From an uncultured Clostridia bacterium (GTDB taxonomy: Bacteria > Bacillota_A > Clostridia > Oscillospirales > Oscillospiraceae), in assembly GCA_946408145.1 (NCBI GenBank), contig CAMJQX010000002.1, forward strand, positions 1-27,580: 27,580 nt of DNA, in the 5' to 3' direction. The notes under the pieces were generated by a model. That model was not told the origin of the DNA and did no database searches. It was given only the letters and a program-made list of their open reading frames with translations. The stretch's first letter is position 1. Every line of letters starts with the position of its first letter. Positions 1 to 10,995 of this stretch are shown in pieces. The translations under genes were made by a program, and so were the position numbers.

Positions 1-31
1 ACAGGTTAGAATTTTCGGGGGAGTGGTCGCC

Positions 32-514
32 GTGGCAGAGCAGAAAACCAACGTGATGCGCATGCTGGAGCAGAAAAAAATCCCTTATGCCGCGCACAGT
101 TACCCGCACGGGGACGAGGCGGTCGACGGTCTGACCGTCGCGGCGATCACCGGGCAGGATCCGGCGCGCGTGTTCAAAACGCTGGTCGCGCAGGGCGTGA
201 GCAAGCGGATATTCGTTTTCGTGATCCCCGTCAGCGCGGAGCTCGATCTCAAAAAAGCGGCGAAGGCCGCGGGGGAGAAGTCAGTCGCCATGGTCAGGGT
301 CAGCGAGCTGCAGGCTCTGACAGGCTATGTGCGCGGCGGCTGCTCGCCCATCGGCATGAAGAAGCAGTACCCGAGCTTTTTCCACAGCAGCATCGGGCAG
401 CTCGACACGGTGCTCGTCAGCGCCGGCAGGATCGGCTGGCAGGTCGAGCTCGCCCCGGCGGAGCTGCTGAAGCTGACACGCGGACGCACCGCGGAACTCA
501 CAGTTGAGGTTTGA
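32..514 (+). CDS. ybaK: YbaK/EbsC-family Cys-tRNA(Pro) deacylase
   Basis: This 160-residue protein matches the YbaK/EbsC (Cys-tRNA(Pro)/Cys-tRNA(Cys) deacylase) family over its whole usual length. The family hydrolyses cysteine mischarged onto tRNA(Pro) in the cytoplasm, acting in trans to prolyl-tRNA synthetase. Visible family signatures are the VFKTLV segment, whose lysine is the conserved functional residue of the family, and the [14 protein letters not shown] stretch that lines the pocket. An upstream in-frame GTG at 23 overlaps the ribosome-binding site GGGGGAG (17-23), so I choose the GTG at 32, 8 nt downstream of that site. The stop lies 2 nt before the uvrA ATG, so the two genes are probably co-transcribed. 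The family call is firm; the exact tRNA specificity is inferred. Confidence 0.9.
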   Translation: MAEQKTNVMRMLEQKKIPYAAHSYPHGDEAVDGLTVAAITGQDPARVFKTLVAQGVSKRIFVFVIPVSAELDLKKAAKAAGEKSVAMVRVSELQALTGYVRGGCSPIGMKKQYPSFFHSSIGQLDTVLVSAGRIGWQVELAPAELLKLTRGRTAELTVEV

Positions 515-516
515 AT

Positions 517-3342
<2,826 letters not shown>

Positions 3343-3354
3343 AGGAGCATCGCC

Positions 3355-5574
3355 ATGGATCAGGACAGCATGCTGACCGAGCTCAGCGGCACGGTCGATT
3401 CTGTCATCTATAAAAACGAGGAAAACGGCTACACCGTCCTGCGCCTGCGGGACGGAAACGGCGAGACCGTCACGGTCGTGGGCTGCTTTCCCTACGCCGC
3501 GCAGGGCGAGACGATGCTGCTCAGCGGCGCCTGGACGACGCACAACGTCCACGGGCGGCAGTTCAAGGCAGAGTTTGCCCAGCGCCTCATGCCGACCGAC
3601 GCCCCCGCCATCTATGAATATCTCGCGGGCGGCTCGGTCAGGGGCGTCGGCCCGGCCACGGCCTCGCTGATCGTCAACCGTTTCGGCGCGAAGAGCCTCG
3701 ACGTGATCGAAAACGAGCCGGAAAAGCTCGCGGAGATCAAGGGCATCAGTCTTGTCAAGGCAAAGCAGATCTCCAAAAGCTTCCGGCAGCAGACCGGCAT
3801 GCGGCGCCTGATGGAGTATGTCTGCTCCTTCGGGCTTCGCCCGCTGCTCGCCATGCGCATGTACAAGTTCTACGGCGACGAGGCGCTCAGCCTGCTGCAG
3901 GCCAATCCCTACATCCTCGCCTCCGAGCATATCGGCGGCAGCTTTTCCGAGGCGGATCATCTCGCCATGGCGACGGGGATGGACGAGCACAGCCGCAGCC
4001 GCATCAACGCCGCCGTGATCTTTGAGCTCAACCACAACGCGGGCAACGGCCATGTCTTCATCCCCCGCGACAAGCTGGCCGCCGCGACCGGGCAGCTGAT
4101 CGGCGTGTCCGCCGAGGAGGCGGACGAGAGCATTTCCCAGCTCGCCGAGGCCGGGCTTGTCATTCTCGACGAGGTCGCCGATCTGACGGCCTGCTACCTG
4201 CCGGAGCTCTTCTCCGCCGAGACGGACGCCGCGGCGAGGCTCGCGCGGATGGCGCGCACACGCTATTGCGAAGAGGCGGACCCGGAACGCCTGATCGCCC
4301 GGCTGGAAAAGCAGCAGGGGATCGAGTACGCCGCCCGACAGAAGCAGACGCTGCAGATGGCGCTGGATCACCAGATCCTCGTCATCACAGGCGGCCCCGG
4401 CACAGGGAAGACCACCTCCATCCGCGCGATCCTTGCGCTGTTCGAGGAGCTGGGCATCCGTACGCTGCTCACGGCTCCGACCGGCCGCGCCGCCAAACGC
4501 ATGACGGAGCTGACCGGGCAGGAGGCCTCCACGGTGCACCGTCTGCTCGGCGCCAAGTTTGCCGACGACGGGGATAAGGTCGTCTTCACGAAGGACGAGA
4601 ACGAGCAGCTCGAGTGCGGCGCGGTGATCCTCGACGAGTGCTCGATGGTGGACATCCTGCTGATGGACGCGCTTTTGAAAGCCCTCCCGGACGACGCGCG
4701 GCTCATCCTGGTCGGCGACGCCGATCAGCTCCCCTCGGTCGGCCCCGGCAACGTCTTTTCCGCGGTGATCCGCAGCGGCGTGGTCCCGACCGTGCGCCTG
4801 ACGGAGATCTTCCGCCAGAACGAGGGCAGCCGCATCGTCCGCAACGCCCATATGATCAACCGGGGCGAGCACCCGAAGCTCTCCGAAAACACGGGCGATT
4901 TCTTCCGCCTGCGCCGCCTCGAGGCGGGCAGCACCGTCGACACGATCACCGAGCTCTGCTCCGTCCGTCTGCCGGGCAAAATGGGCATCGCCCCGGAAGA
5001 CATCCAGGTTCTCTCGCCCACGAGAAAAGGGGAGCTCGGCACGGTCAGCCTGAACAAGCGCCTGCAGGAGGCGCTCAATCCGCCGGCGGAGGGCAAGAAG
5101 GAAAAGCTCTTCGGCGAGCTGGTCTTCCGCGTCGGGGACAGGGTCATGCAGGTCAAGAACAACTACGACATGCTCTGGCGCTCCGCAGACAACAAGCTGC
5201 ACGGCACCGGCGTCTACAACGGCGATATCGGCCGCATCGCCGCGATGGACTACGACAGCGAGACTCTGACCGTCGACTTCGACGGGCGGCTCGCGGACTA
5301 CGGCTTCGAGGCGCTGCCGGAGCTGGAGCACGCCTGGGCCATGACCGTACATAAGGCGCAGGGCAGCGAGTACCGCGCGGTGATCCTCTGCCTGGCCGCA
5401 AACGCGCAGATGCTCATGACGCGGGACGTCCTGTATACTGCGGTCACCCGCGCAAGGGAGCTGCTGATCCTCGTCGGGGACGACAGCACGGCTTACCGGA
5501 TGATCGACAACTTCCGCCAGACGCGGCGCTTCTCCGCGCTGCGGCTTCGCCTCCTGGCGCTCAGCGGCCTATGA
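3355..5574 (+). CDS. recD2: ATP-dependent RecD2-type DNA helicase
   Basis: RecD2, 739 residues, a 5'-3' superfamily 1B DNA helicase that acts outside any RecBCD complex in repair and fork maintenance. An N-terminal OB-like part (about 8-75) is followed by helix-hairpin-helix repeats (about 95-150) characteristic of RecD2 rather than RecD. The motor has Walker A GGPGTGKTT (about 346), Walker B LDECSMVD (about 425), motif III GDADQLPSVGPG (about 454), and the C-terminal motifs TVHKAQGSEY (about 664) and YTAVTRARE (about 695). The ATG follows AAAGGAG with a 7-nt gap. Its TGA overlaps the comFC ATG (ATGA), suggesting translational coupling. Confidence 0.96.
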   Translation: MDQDSMLTELSGTVDSVIYKNEENGYTVLRLRDGNGETVTVVGCFPYAAQGETMLLSGAWTTHNVHGRQFKAEFAQRLMPTDAPAIYEYLAGGSVRGVGPATASLIVNRFGAKSLDVIENEPEKLAEIKGISLVKAKQISKSFRQQTGMRRLMEYVCSFGLRPLLAMRMYKFYGDEALSLLQANPYILASEHIGGSFSEADHLAMATGMDEHSRSRINAAVIFELNHNAGNGHVFIPRDKLAAATGQLIGVSAEEADESISQLAEAGLVILDEVADLTACYLPELFSAETDAAARLARMARTRYCEEADPERLIARLEKQQGIEYAARQKQTLQMALDHQILVITGGPGTGKTTSIRAILALFEELGIRTLLTAPTGRAAKRMTELTGQEASTVHRLLGAKFADDGDKVVFTKDENEQLECGAVILDECSMVDILLMDALLKALPDDARLILVGDADQLPSVGPGNVFSAVIRSGVVPTVRLTEIFRQNEGSRIVRNAHMINRGEHPKLSENTGDFFRLRRLEAGSTVDTITELCSVRLPGKMGIAPEDIQVLSPTRKGELGTVSLNKRLQEALNPPAEGKKEKLFGELVFRVGDRVMQVKNNYDMLWRSADNKLHGTGVYNGDIGRIAAMDYDSETLTVDFDGRLADYGFEALPELEHAWAMTVHKAQGSEYRAVILCLAANAQMLMTRDVLYTAVTRARELLILVGDDSTAYRMIDNFRQTRRFSALRLRLLALSGL

Positions 5575-6233
5575 ACGTACTGCTTTCGCGCTTTCTCGAT
5601 CTGCTCTATCCGCCGCGCTGCGTCTTCTGTCACGAGCTCATGCCCCGGGGCGTCGAGCTCTGCGCGCACTGCCGCGAGACCCTGCCGTATACCGCGGGCG
5701 AGGGACAGCGACGCCGGCTGAAGGGGATCTCACTGTGCGTCTCGCCGCTGTATTACGAGGGCGTCGTCAGGGAATCCCTGCTGCGCTACAAGTTCGGCAG
5801 CCTGAGCGGCTACGCAAAGATTTACGGAGAATTTCTGACAAAATGTATTGACGAAAACGGCATTTCCTGCGATAGTATCACATGGGTGCCTCTGAGCCGC
5901 CGCAGGAAGCTCCTGCGCGGCTATGACCAGGCAAGGCTTCTGGCCGAGGAACTGAGCCGGCGTACCGGGATCCCATGCGAGGGGCTTGTGCGGAAGGTCC
6001 GCAGCAATCCCGCCCAGAGCGGGATCGGCGGCCCCGCAAAGCGCCGCATGAACGTTGCGGGCGTATATCGCGCTTGCGCGCCGGAGAAAACGGCGGGCAG
6101 ACGCATCCTGCTCGTGGACGACATCGTGACCACCGGGGCGACGCTGTCGGAGTGCGCGTCCGTCCTGAACAAAGCGGGCGCGGAGGAAGTGCTCGCGATC
6201 ACGCTGGCCTCCACGCGGGACCCCCGCGGATGA
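5571..6233 (+). CDS. comFC: ComF-family phosphoribosyltransferase (ComFC-like)
   Basis: A 220-residue ComF/GntX-family protein. The N-terminus has a four-cysteine zinc-ribbon (C17, C20, C31, C34) and the C-terminal half carries a type I phosphoribosyltransferase PRPP loop, LLVDDIVTTGAT (about 180-191). In Bacillus ComFC is needed for DNA uptake and works with the helicase ComFA. No comFA is next to it here; the upstream neighbour is recD2 with a 4-bp overlap. Residues about 84-106 are encoded by a distinctly A/T-richer stretch than the neighbours. The biochemical substrate of the family is not settled, so only the family assignment is firm. Confidence 0.92.
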   Translation: MNVLLSRFLDLLYPPRCVFCHELMPRGVELCAHCRETLPYTAGEGQRRRLKGISLCVSPLYYEGVVRESLLRYKFGSLSGYAKIYGEFLTKCIDENGISCDSITWVPLSRRRKLLRGYDQARLLAEELSRRTGIPCEGLVRKVRSNPAQSGIGGPAKRRMNVAGVYRACAPEKTAGRRILLVDDIVTTGATLSECASVLNKAGAEEVLAITLASTRDPRG

Positions 6234-6259
6234 TTGAAAACACATTGAGGTGATTCGAT

Positions 6260-7291
6260 ATGCAGATATTTGAAAACGACATTGCCATCGATATGGGGAC
6301 TTCGACGACCCTGGTCTACGTCAAGGGCAGGGGCATGGTCGCCCGGGAGCCGACCGTTGTTGCGGTCAACAGGGTGAGCGAAAAGATCGTCAAGGTGGGC
6401 GTCGAGGCGCAGAAGATGATCGGGCGCACGCCGGCCGACCTCGTTGCCATCCACCCGGTCGCGAACGGCGTCATCTCGGACTATGAGCTGGCGGCCCAGA
6501 TGATGCGCGAGCTGATCGCCCGCGTGACCTCCATCAGCCTCTTCAAGCCGTGCGTGCTCGCCTGCGTTCCCAGCAGCATAAGCGGCGTGGAGGAGCGCGC
6601 CATGATCGACGCCGCCATCGAGGCCGGCGCCCGCAAGGTCTATCTGCTGGAATCCGCCTATGCCACCGCCCTCGGCGCGGGCGTGGACGTCAACAAGGCC
6701 GCGGGGCAGATGATCATCGACATCGGCGGCGGCACCACGGAGATCGCTGTCGTCTCCGCCTCCGGCGTGGTCACCTGCGAGTCGATCAAGGTCGCCGGTA
6801 CGAGCTTTGACGAGGCCATCGTCAAGTATGTCCGCCGCAAGCACAATATGCTCATCGGCATGTCCGCCGCGGAGGAGATCAAGCGCAGCATCGGCTGCGT
6901 GCTCCAGCGCCCGGACATGGGCGTCGAGGAGCTGCACGGCCGGAATCTCAGCACCAGCATGCCGAAGAACGCGACCATCAGCGCCAACGAGACCATCGAG
7001 GCCTTTGTCGAGCCGATGAACCGCATCCTCGAGGCCATCCACAGCGTTTTGGAGCGCACGCCGCCCCAGCTTGTGGGGGATCTTGACAAAAACGGCATCA
7101 TCATGTCCGGCGGCGGCAGCCTGATCTACGGCATGGACCGCCTGATCGAGCGCAGCACCGGCATCCGCACGAGCGTCGTGGACGACGCCGTGTCCTGTGC
7201 CGCCTACGGCGCGGGCAAGCAGCTCAGGCATCTGGAAGGCATGCAGGACGGCATGAGGAATTTCTACCGTTCGCGCCAGCTGAAGGGGTAA
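6260..7291 (+). CDS. mreB: MreB/Mbl-family actin-like protein
   Basis: This 343-residue protein is a bacterial actin of the MreB/Mbl family, which forms membrane-bound filaments that guide side-wall peptidoglycan synthesis. The actin-fold nucleotide motifs are visible: phosphate 1 DMGTSTTLVY (11-20), phosphate 2 DIGGGTTEIAV (about 154) and the adenosine motif SGGGSLIYGMDRL (about 283). Several usually invariant segments differ: DMGTSTT in place of the usual GTANT pattern, and HPVANGVISDYE in place of the RPLKDGVIADFE pattern. A C-terminal tail of about 20 residues (EGMQDGMRNFYRSRQLKG) extends beyond the core. No mreC or mreD follows. The start follows TTGAGGTGATT (6245-6255). It may be a paralogue such as Mbl or MreBH, or a specialised MreB. 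Confidence 0.9.
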   Translation: MQIFENDIAIDMGTSTTLVYVKGRGMVAREPTVVAVNRVSEKIVKVGVEAQKMIGRTPADLVAIHPVANGVISDYELAAQMMRELIARVTSISLFKPCVLACVPSSISGVEERAMIDAAIEAGARKVYLLESAYATALGAGVDVNKAAGQMIIDIGGGTTEIAVVSASGVVTCESIKVAGTSFDEAIVKYVRRKHNMLIGMSAAEEIKRSIGCVLQRPDMGVEELHGRNLSTSMPKNATISANETIEAFVEPMNRILEAIHSVLERTPPQLVGDLDKNGIIMSGGGSLIYGMDRLIERSTGIRTSVVDDAVSCAAYGAGKQLRHLEGMQDGMRNFYRSRQLKG

Positions 7292-7294
7292 GAT

Positions 7295-8035
7295 ATGAAA
7301 CTGGACAAGGTCAAAAAAATCACGGATCTCTTCCGCGAAAAGGAGAAGGATCCGCGCTGCTCGGCTGTGATCGTGGCGGCCGGCAGCTCCGAACGCATGG
7401 GGAGCGACAAGCTGACGGCGGAGCTCGGCGGCATGCCCGTGCTCGCAAGGACGCTGCGGACCTTCGAGGCCTGCCCGCTCGTCGCGGAGATCGTCGTCGT
7501 CACCCGCGCAGACCGCATCGAGGAGATCGCCGAGCTCTGCCGCAGCTTCGGGATCTCGAAGGTCAGCAAGGTGCTCTCCGGCGGCGCTACGCGCGTCGAG
7601 TCCGCGCTGGTGGGCGTGAGCGAGGTCGAGCCGAAGCTGGAGCTGATCGCCATTCACGACGGCGCACGGCCGCTCGTGACCGTGGAGCTCATCGAGCGCA
7701 CGATCCGCGCCGCGCAGGCGTATCACGCCGCCGTCCCGGTCATCCCCAGCACCGATACGCTCAAGATCGTCGACGCCAAAGGCTTTGTCGCGGGCACGGT
7801 GGACCGCGCCAGCACCTTCCGGGTGCAGACGCCGCAGGTCTTCAAGGCCGAGTTCATCAAGGGCGCGCTGACGAAGGCCATGGAAAAAGAGCTGCCGCTG
7901 ACGGACGACTGCTCTGCGGTCGAGATGATGGGCGTGAAGACCGTGACCGTCCCCGGCGACGAGGACAACATCAAGCTCACCACGCCGCGGGACATGATCC
8001 TCGCCGAGGCGATCCTGAAAGCGCGGGAGGCCTGA
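7295..8035 (+). CDS. ispD: 2-C-methyl-D-erythritol 4-phosphate cytidylyltransferase
   Basis: IspD, 246 residues, transfers CMP from CTP to methylerythritol phosphate, the third step of the MEP isoprenoid pathway. The nucleotide-binding signature [15 protein letters not shown] (25-39), the IHDGARPLV block (120) and TDDCSAVE (about 203) are all present. The N-terminus carries about 22 residues before the usual start of the fold ([17 protein letters not shown]), a basic extension. The ATG is supported by AAGGGG 6 nt upstream, within the end of mreB. It is followed after 1 nt by ispF, which acts two steps later. Confidence 0.96.
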   Translation: MKLDKVKKITDLFREKEKDPRCSAVIVAAGSSERMGSDKLTAELGGMPVLARTLRTFEACPLVAEIVVVTRADRIEEIAELCRSFGISKVSKVLSGGATRVESALVGVSEVEPKLELIAIHDGARPLVTVELIERTIRAAQAYHAAVPVIPSTDTLKIVDAKGFVAGTVDRASTFRVQTPQVFKAEFIKGALTKAMEKELPLTDDCSAVEMMGVKTVTVPGDEDNIKLTTPRDMILAEAILKAREA

Positions 8036-8036
8036 G

Positions 8037-8513
8037 ATGCGGATCGGACACGGCTATGATGTGCACAGGCTGGTCGAGGGCCGCAGGCTGATCCTCGGCG
8101 GGGTGGAGATCCCCTGGGAGAAGGGCCTGCTCGGCCATTCGGACGCGGACGTGCTCACGCATGCACTGATGGACGCGCTGCTCGGCGCCGCCGCGCTCGG
8201 CGACATCGGCCATCTTTTCCCCGATAAGGATCCCGCCTACGAGGGGGCCGACAGCATTTTGCTGCTGCGGCGCGTGACCGGGTTTCTCCGGGAAAACGGA
8301 TTTTGCGTCGGGAATGTCGACTGCACGGTGATCGCGCAGCGGCCGAAGCTCGCCCCGCATATTCCGGAGATGCGCCGCATCCTCGCCCAGGCCATGGGCG
8401 TCGACATGAGCCGCGTCAGCGTCAAGGCCACGACTGAGGAGGGCCTCGGCTTTTCCGGCGAGGGACTGGGCATCGCCGCCCACGCCGTCGCGCTGATCGA
8501 GGAACAAGCATAA
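8037..8513 (+). CDS. ispF: 2-C-methyl-D-erythritol 2,4-cyclodiphosphate synthase
   Basis: IspF, 158 residues, the usual length. It cyclises 4-diphosphocytidyl-methylerythritol 2-phosphate to MEcPP with loss of CMP, as a homotrimer. The divalent-metal ligands D8, H10 and H42 are visible in GYDVH and HSDADVLTH, and the C-terminal block [15 protein letters not shown] is typical. The gene begins 1 nt after the ispD stop, with GGGAGG inside the ispD end as ribosome-binding site. ispE, which acts between them, is not nearby. The 138 nt after this gene hold a large hairpin listed separately. Confidence 0.97.
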   Translation: MRIGHGYDVHRLVEGRRLILGGVEIPWEKGLLGHSDADVLTHALMDALLGAAALGDIGHLFPDKDPAYEGADSILLLRRVTGFLRENGFCVGNVDCTVIAQRPKLAPHIPEMRRILAQAMGVDMSRVSVKATTEEGLGFSGEGLGIAAHAVALIEEQA

Positions 8514-8582
8514 CAGACAAGCTTTTCCCCCATGCGTATATCATGAAAGGATACCGCGTGCATAGGATGGTCTGTATCCGTG

Positions 8583-8627
8583 CACAGGGAAGCGCCGCCG
8601 GGCCCTGCTCGGCGGCGCTTCCCTGTG
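8583..8627. repeat. 18-bp perfect inverted repeat (intergenic hairpin)
   Basis: CACAGGGAAGCGCCGCCG (8583-8600) is followed by a 9-nt loop and its exact reverse complement (8610-8627). The stem is 18 bp with no mismatch and mostly G-C. It lies 69 nt after the ispF stop and 25 nt before the DUF3343 start, just upstream of that gene's ribosome-binding site. No T-run follows on the + strand and no A-run precedes it for the - strand, so it is not a standard intrinsic terminator. It could be a REP-like dispersed element, an mRNA processing or stability element, or a protein-binding palindrome. Confidence 0.85.
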
Positions 8628-8651
8628 ATCTCATATATGGGGGACAGTCCA

Positions 8652-8903
8652 ATGACGCAATATCTGATCACATTTCGCACGCTGACGCAGGCGCAGCGCG
8701 CCGCCCGCATCCTCGAGCGCGCAGGCTATACCGTGACGCTCCGCAGAACGCCCGCGGGCCTCAGCCGCAGCGGCTGCGGCTACGCGCTCAATCTCCGCCG
8801 GGGCGCCGCGGAGGCGGCGGAGCTGCTGAAAACGAACGGGCTATGGACCGGGCGGCTCTTTCGCCGCGAGGAGGACGGGGAGTACCGGGAGGTGCTGCCG
8901 TGA
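8652..8903 (+). CDS. DUF3343 (Se/S carrier-like) small protein
   Basis: An 83-residue protein resembling the DUF3343 family, annotated in Pfam as putative Se/S carrier-like. Visible family traits are the opening YLITFRTLTQAQRAARILERAGY, a beta-alpha-beta start in which residue identity is suppressed to 'adjust carrier, avoid duplicate', and the single conserved cysteine in SGCGYAL (C42). It has no membrane segment or signal peptide. The start at 8652 is chosen because GGGGGA (8639-8644) lies 7 nt upstream; the upstream in-frame GTG at 8580 would place the start before the hairpin with no ribosome-binding site. It overlaps the downstream class V aminotransferase gene (GTGA), which fits sulfur or selenium transfer between the two proteins. 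That role is inferred from family and context. Confidence 0.78.
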   Translation: MTQYLITFRTLTQAQRAARILERAGYTVTLRRTPAGLSRSGCGYALNLRRGAAEAAELLKTNGLWTGRLFRREEDGEYREVLP

Positions 8904-10024
8904 TCTATCTGGATTCCGCGGCGACCTCGCTGATAAAGCCCGCATCCGTCGGGCGCGCCGTCCTGCGCGCCATGCGTACGATGGCGAGCCCCGGCAGGGG
9001 AGCTCACGCGCCGGCCATGCTGGCCGCCGAGACGGTCTACGCCTGCCGGGAGGCAGCGGCGCTGTTCTTTCATGTGCCCGACCCTTCGCGCGTGGTCTTC
9101 ACGCTGAACGCCACACACGCGCTCAATATCGCGATCCGCTCTCTGGTGCGGCCCGGCGCGCGCGTTCTGATCTCCGGCTTCGAGCACAACGCGGTCACGC
9201 GGCCGCTCTGCGCCCTGGGTGCCGAGCTCAGGGTCGCCGGGCGCAGGCTCTTCGATCCGGCGGACACGCTGCGTGCCTGGCGGGAAGCCCTGCCGGGGGC
9301 GGAGGCCGCCGTGTGCACGATGGTATCCAACGTTTTCGGCTATGTGCTCCCGATCGCCGAAATCGCGGCGCTCTGCCGCGCCGCGGGCGTAAAGCTCATC
9401 GTGGACGCCTCGCAGGCCGCGGGCGTGCTGCCTGTCGATTTTGAAAGCCTCGGCGCGGCCTTCGTCGCCATGCCCGGACACAAGGGGCTGCTTGGGCCGC
9501 AGGGGACGGGCCTGCTGCTCTGCGGCGAGGACGGCGTACCGCTGCTGCTGGGCGGATCCGGGAGCGAGAGCCGCCTGCAGACCATGCCGGAGGCCCTGCC
9601 CGAGCATCTGGAGGCCGGGACGCACAATGTCGCCGGGATCGCCGGGCTCCTCGAGGGGATCCGCTATGTGACGGAAACGGGGAGCGAAGAGATCCTTGCG
9701 CGGGAGACGCTGCTGCTGCGCAGGGCCGTCGGCTGTTTGACGGGCGGCGGCCTCGAGCTCTTTACCGGGCCGGAGGGAACGCAGTGCGGCGTGCTGTCCC
9801 TGCGCTGCCCGCGGATGGACTGCGAGGAGCTGGCAGCAGGGCTTGCCCGGCGCGGTATCTGCGTCCGTGCGGGTCTGCACTGCGCCCCGACGGCGCACGA
9901 GAGCGCCGGCACGCTCGAGACCGGTACGCTGCGCCTCAGCTTTAGCCCCTTCCTGACCGAGGGCGAACTGCTTGCGGCCTGCTCCGTACTGCGCGAGGAA
10001 TGCGAAAAAACAAAGACAAATTAA
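8900..10024 (+). CDS. Class V aminotransferase, cysteine desulfurase-like
   Basis: A 374-residue PLP enzyme of the NifS/Csd-like class V aminotransferase group. It opens with IYLDSAATSLIKP, has the Schiff-base lysine in MPGHKGLLGPQGTG (K195) and the candidate catalytic cysteine in RAGLHCAPTAHES (C328). The family removes sulfur or selenium from cysteine or selenocysteine. The reading frame is open much further upstream, to 8543, but the family start MIYLDSAATS begins at GTG 8900, preceded by GGGAGG with a 7-nt gap and overlapping the DUF3343 stop. No iscU or sufU scaffold gene is adjacent, so the acceptor is probably not a standard Fe-S scaffold; the DUF3343 protein is the natural candidate partner. 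Substrate remains inferred. Confidence 0.88.
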   Translation: MIYLDSAATSLIKPASVGRAVLRAMRTMASPGRGAHAPAMLAAETVYACREAAALFFHVPDPSRVVFTLNATHALNIAIRSLVRPGARVLISGFEHNAVTRPLCALGAELRVAGRRLFDPADTLRAWREALPGAEAAVCTMVSNVFGYVLPIAEIAALCRAAGVKLIVDASQAAGVLPVDFESLGAAFVAMPGHKGLLGPQGTGLLLCGEDGVPLLLGGSGSESRLQTMPEALPEHLEAGTHNVAGIAGLLEGIRYVTETGSEEILARETLLLRRAVGCLTGGGLELFTGPEGTQCGVLSLRCPRMDCEELAAGLARRGICVRAGLHCAPTAHESAGTLETGTLRLSFSPFLTEGELLAACSVLREECEKTKTN

Positions 10025-10046
10025 GAATAAGATTTGCCCCGCGCGA

Positions 10047-10075
10047 TTGACATTGACAGTCTGCTTCGATATAAT
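10047..10075 (+). promoter_or_regulatory. Consensus sigma-A promoter before cdaA
   Basis: TTGACA (10047-10052) and TATAAT (10070-10075) are both perfect consensus hexamers and are separated by 17 bp. A second TTGACA directly follows the first (10053-10058) but is only 11 bp from the -10, so it is not usable with it. Transcription should start near 10082, leaving a leader of about 50 nt before cdaA. The stretch is conspicuously A/T-rich against its surroundings. Confidence 0.88.
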
Positions 10076-10131
10076 ATAGTAATCGAAAGTATGTCTGGAA
10101 GTATGCGCTTGAGCAGAACGGGGAATTGTTT

Positions 10132-10995
10132 ATGGAAGCTATCCGCAGCGGTCTTAGCAGAGCTCTGAATGTTCTGTCGACGATGGGTGTCGCCGATATA
10201 CTGGACATTCTGATCGTCGCTTACATCATCTATAAGGCGATCTGGTTTGTCCGCAGAACCAATTCCTATAATGTCGCCAAGGGCATCCTGGTCATTTTGG
10301 TCGCCCTTCTGCTGAGCTATGTCTTCGATCTGCGGATGATCTATTTCCTGCTGTCTCACGCCGTCGAGATCGGACTGCTGGCGCTGGTCGTGCTGTTCCA
10401 GCCGGAGCTGCGCCGCCTGCTCGAGCGTATGGGCCGCAGCTTTTCGGCGACAAGGACGGTATCGACGCCCGAGCTGGAGACCGCCATCACCGAGACCGTG
10501 CAGGCCTGCACCGATATGGCGGCGTCCAAAACCGGCGCGCTGATCATCTTCCAGCGAAGCGTGAACCTCTCCAGCATCATGGCCACCGGAACGATCGTGA
10601 ACGCAGACGTGTCGGCGGAGCTGCTGAAGAACATGTTTTTCAACAAGGCCCCGCTGCATGACGGCGCCGCCATCATCCGCGACGCGCGCCTTGCCGCCGC
10701 GGGCTGCGTCCTGCCGCTGACGACCCAGAGCAACCTGAGCAAGGAGCTCGGCATGCGCCACCGCGCCGGCATCGGCCTGAGCGAGCAGTCGGACGCGGTC
10801 GTCGTCATCGTCTCAGAGGAGAGCGGCTCGATCTCCGTCGCGCTCGACGGTATGCTCAAGCGTCATCTGAGCCCGGAGCGGCTGGATGAAGTGCTGCACC
10901 AGGAGCTCATCCGCCAGGAGGTCGTGAAGACCGGCTGGCAGAAGTACGGCGACTTCGTAACGAATCTTTTCAAGGGGAAGCGCAATGAAAAATAA
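10132..10995 (+). CDS. cdaA: Diadenylate cyclase CdaA
   Basis: CdaA, 287 residues, the membrane-bound diadenylate cyclase that makes c-di-AMP from two ATP. Three N-terminal membrane helices (roughly 20-40, 48-66 and 70-92) precede the DAC domain. The catalytic signatures are the DGA motif in LHDGAAII (D177-A179) and the RHR motif in MRHRAGIG (R209-R211). The ATG at 10132 is preferred over the TTG at 10126, as GGGGA lies 7 nt before it. It is the first gene behind a consensus promoter and overlaps cdaR by 11 nt. c-di-AMP controls potassium and osmolyte balance and cell-wall homeostasis in Bacillota. Confidence 0.97.
   Translation: MEAIRSGLSRALNVLSTMGVADILDILIVAYIIYKAIWFVRRTNSYNVAKGILVILVALLLSYVFDLRMIYFLLSHAVEIGLLALVVLFQPELRRLLERMGRSFSATRTVSTPELETAITETVQACTDMAASKTGALIIFQRSVNLSSIMATGTIVNADVSAELLKNMFFNKAPLHDGAAIIRDARLAAAGCVLPLTTQSNLSKELGMRHRAGIGLSEQSDAVVVIVSEESGSISVALDGMLKRHLSPERLDEVLHQELIRQEVVKTGWQKYGDFVTNLFKGKRNEK

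Noticed and set aside
5921..7726. 601-codon open frame on the - strand over mreB and ispD
   Set aside because: Same codon-register effect against mreB and ispD, which are both clear full-length genes.
8583..8627. The hairpin after ispF as an intrinsic terminator
   Set aside because: No T-run follows on the + strand and no matching A-run precedes it, so it lacks the release element.
8543..8899. 119-residue N-terminal extension of the class V aminotransferase
   Set aside because: The family start is MIYLDSAATS at GTG 8900 with GGGAGG before it; the extension would run through the hairpin and overlap the DUF3343 gene in another frame.
8900..10024. A selenoprotein gene, given the DUF3343 neighbour
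   Set aside because: No in-frame UGA with an apparent continued conserved protein was seen; the only UGA codons at gene ends fit ordinary stops.
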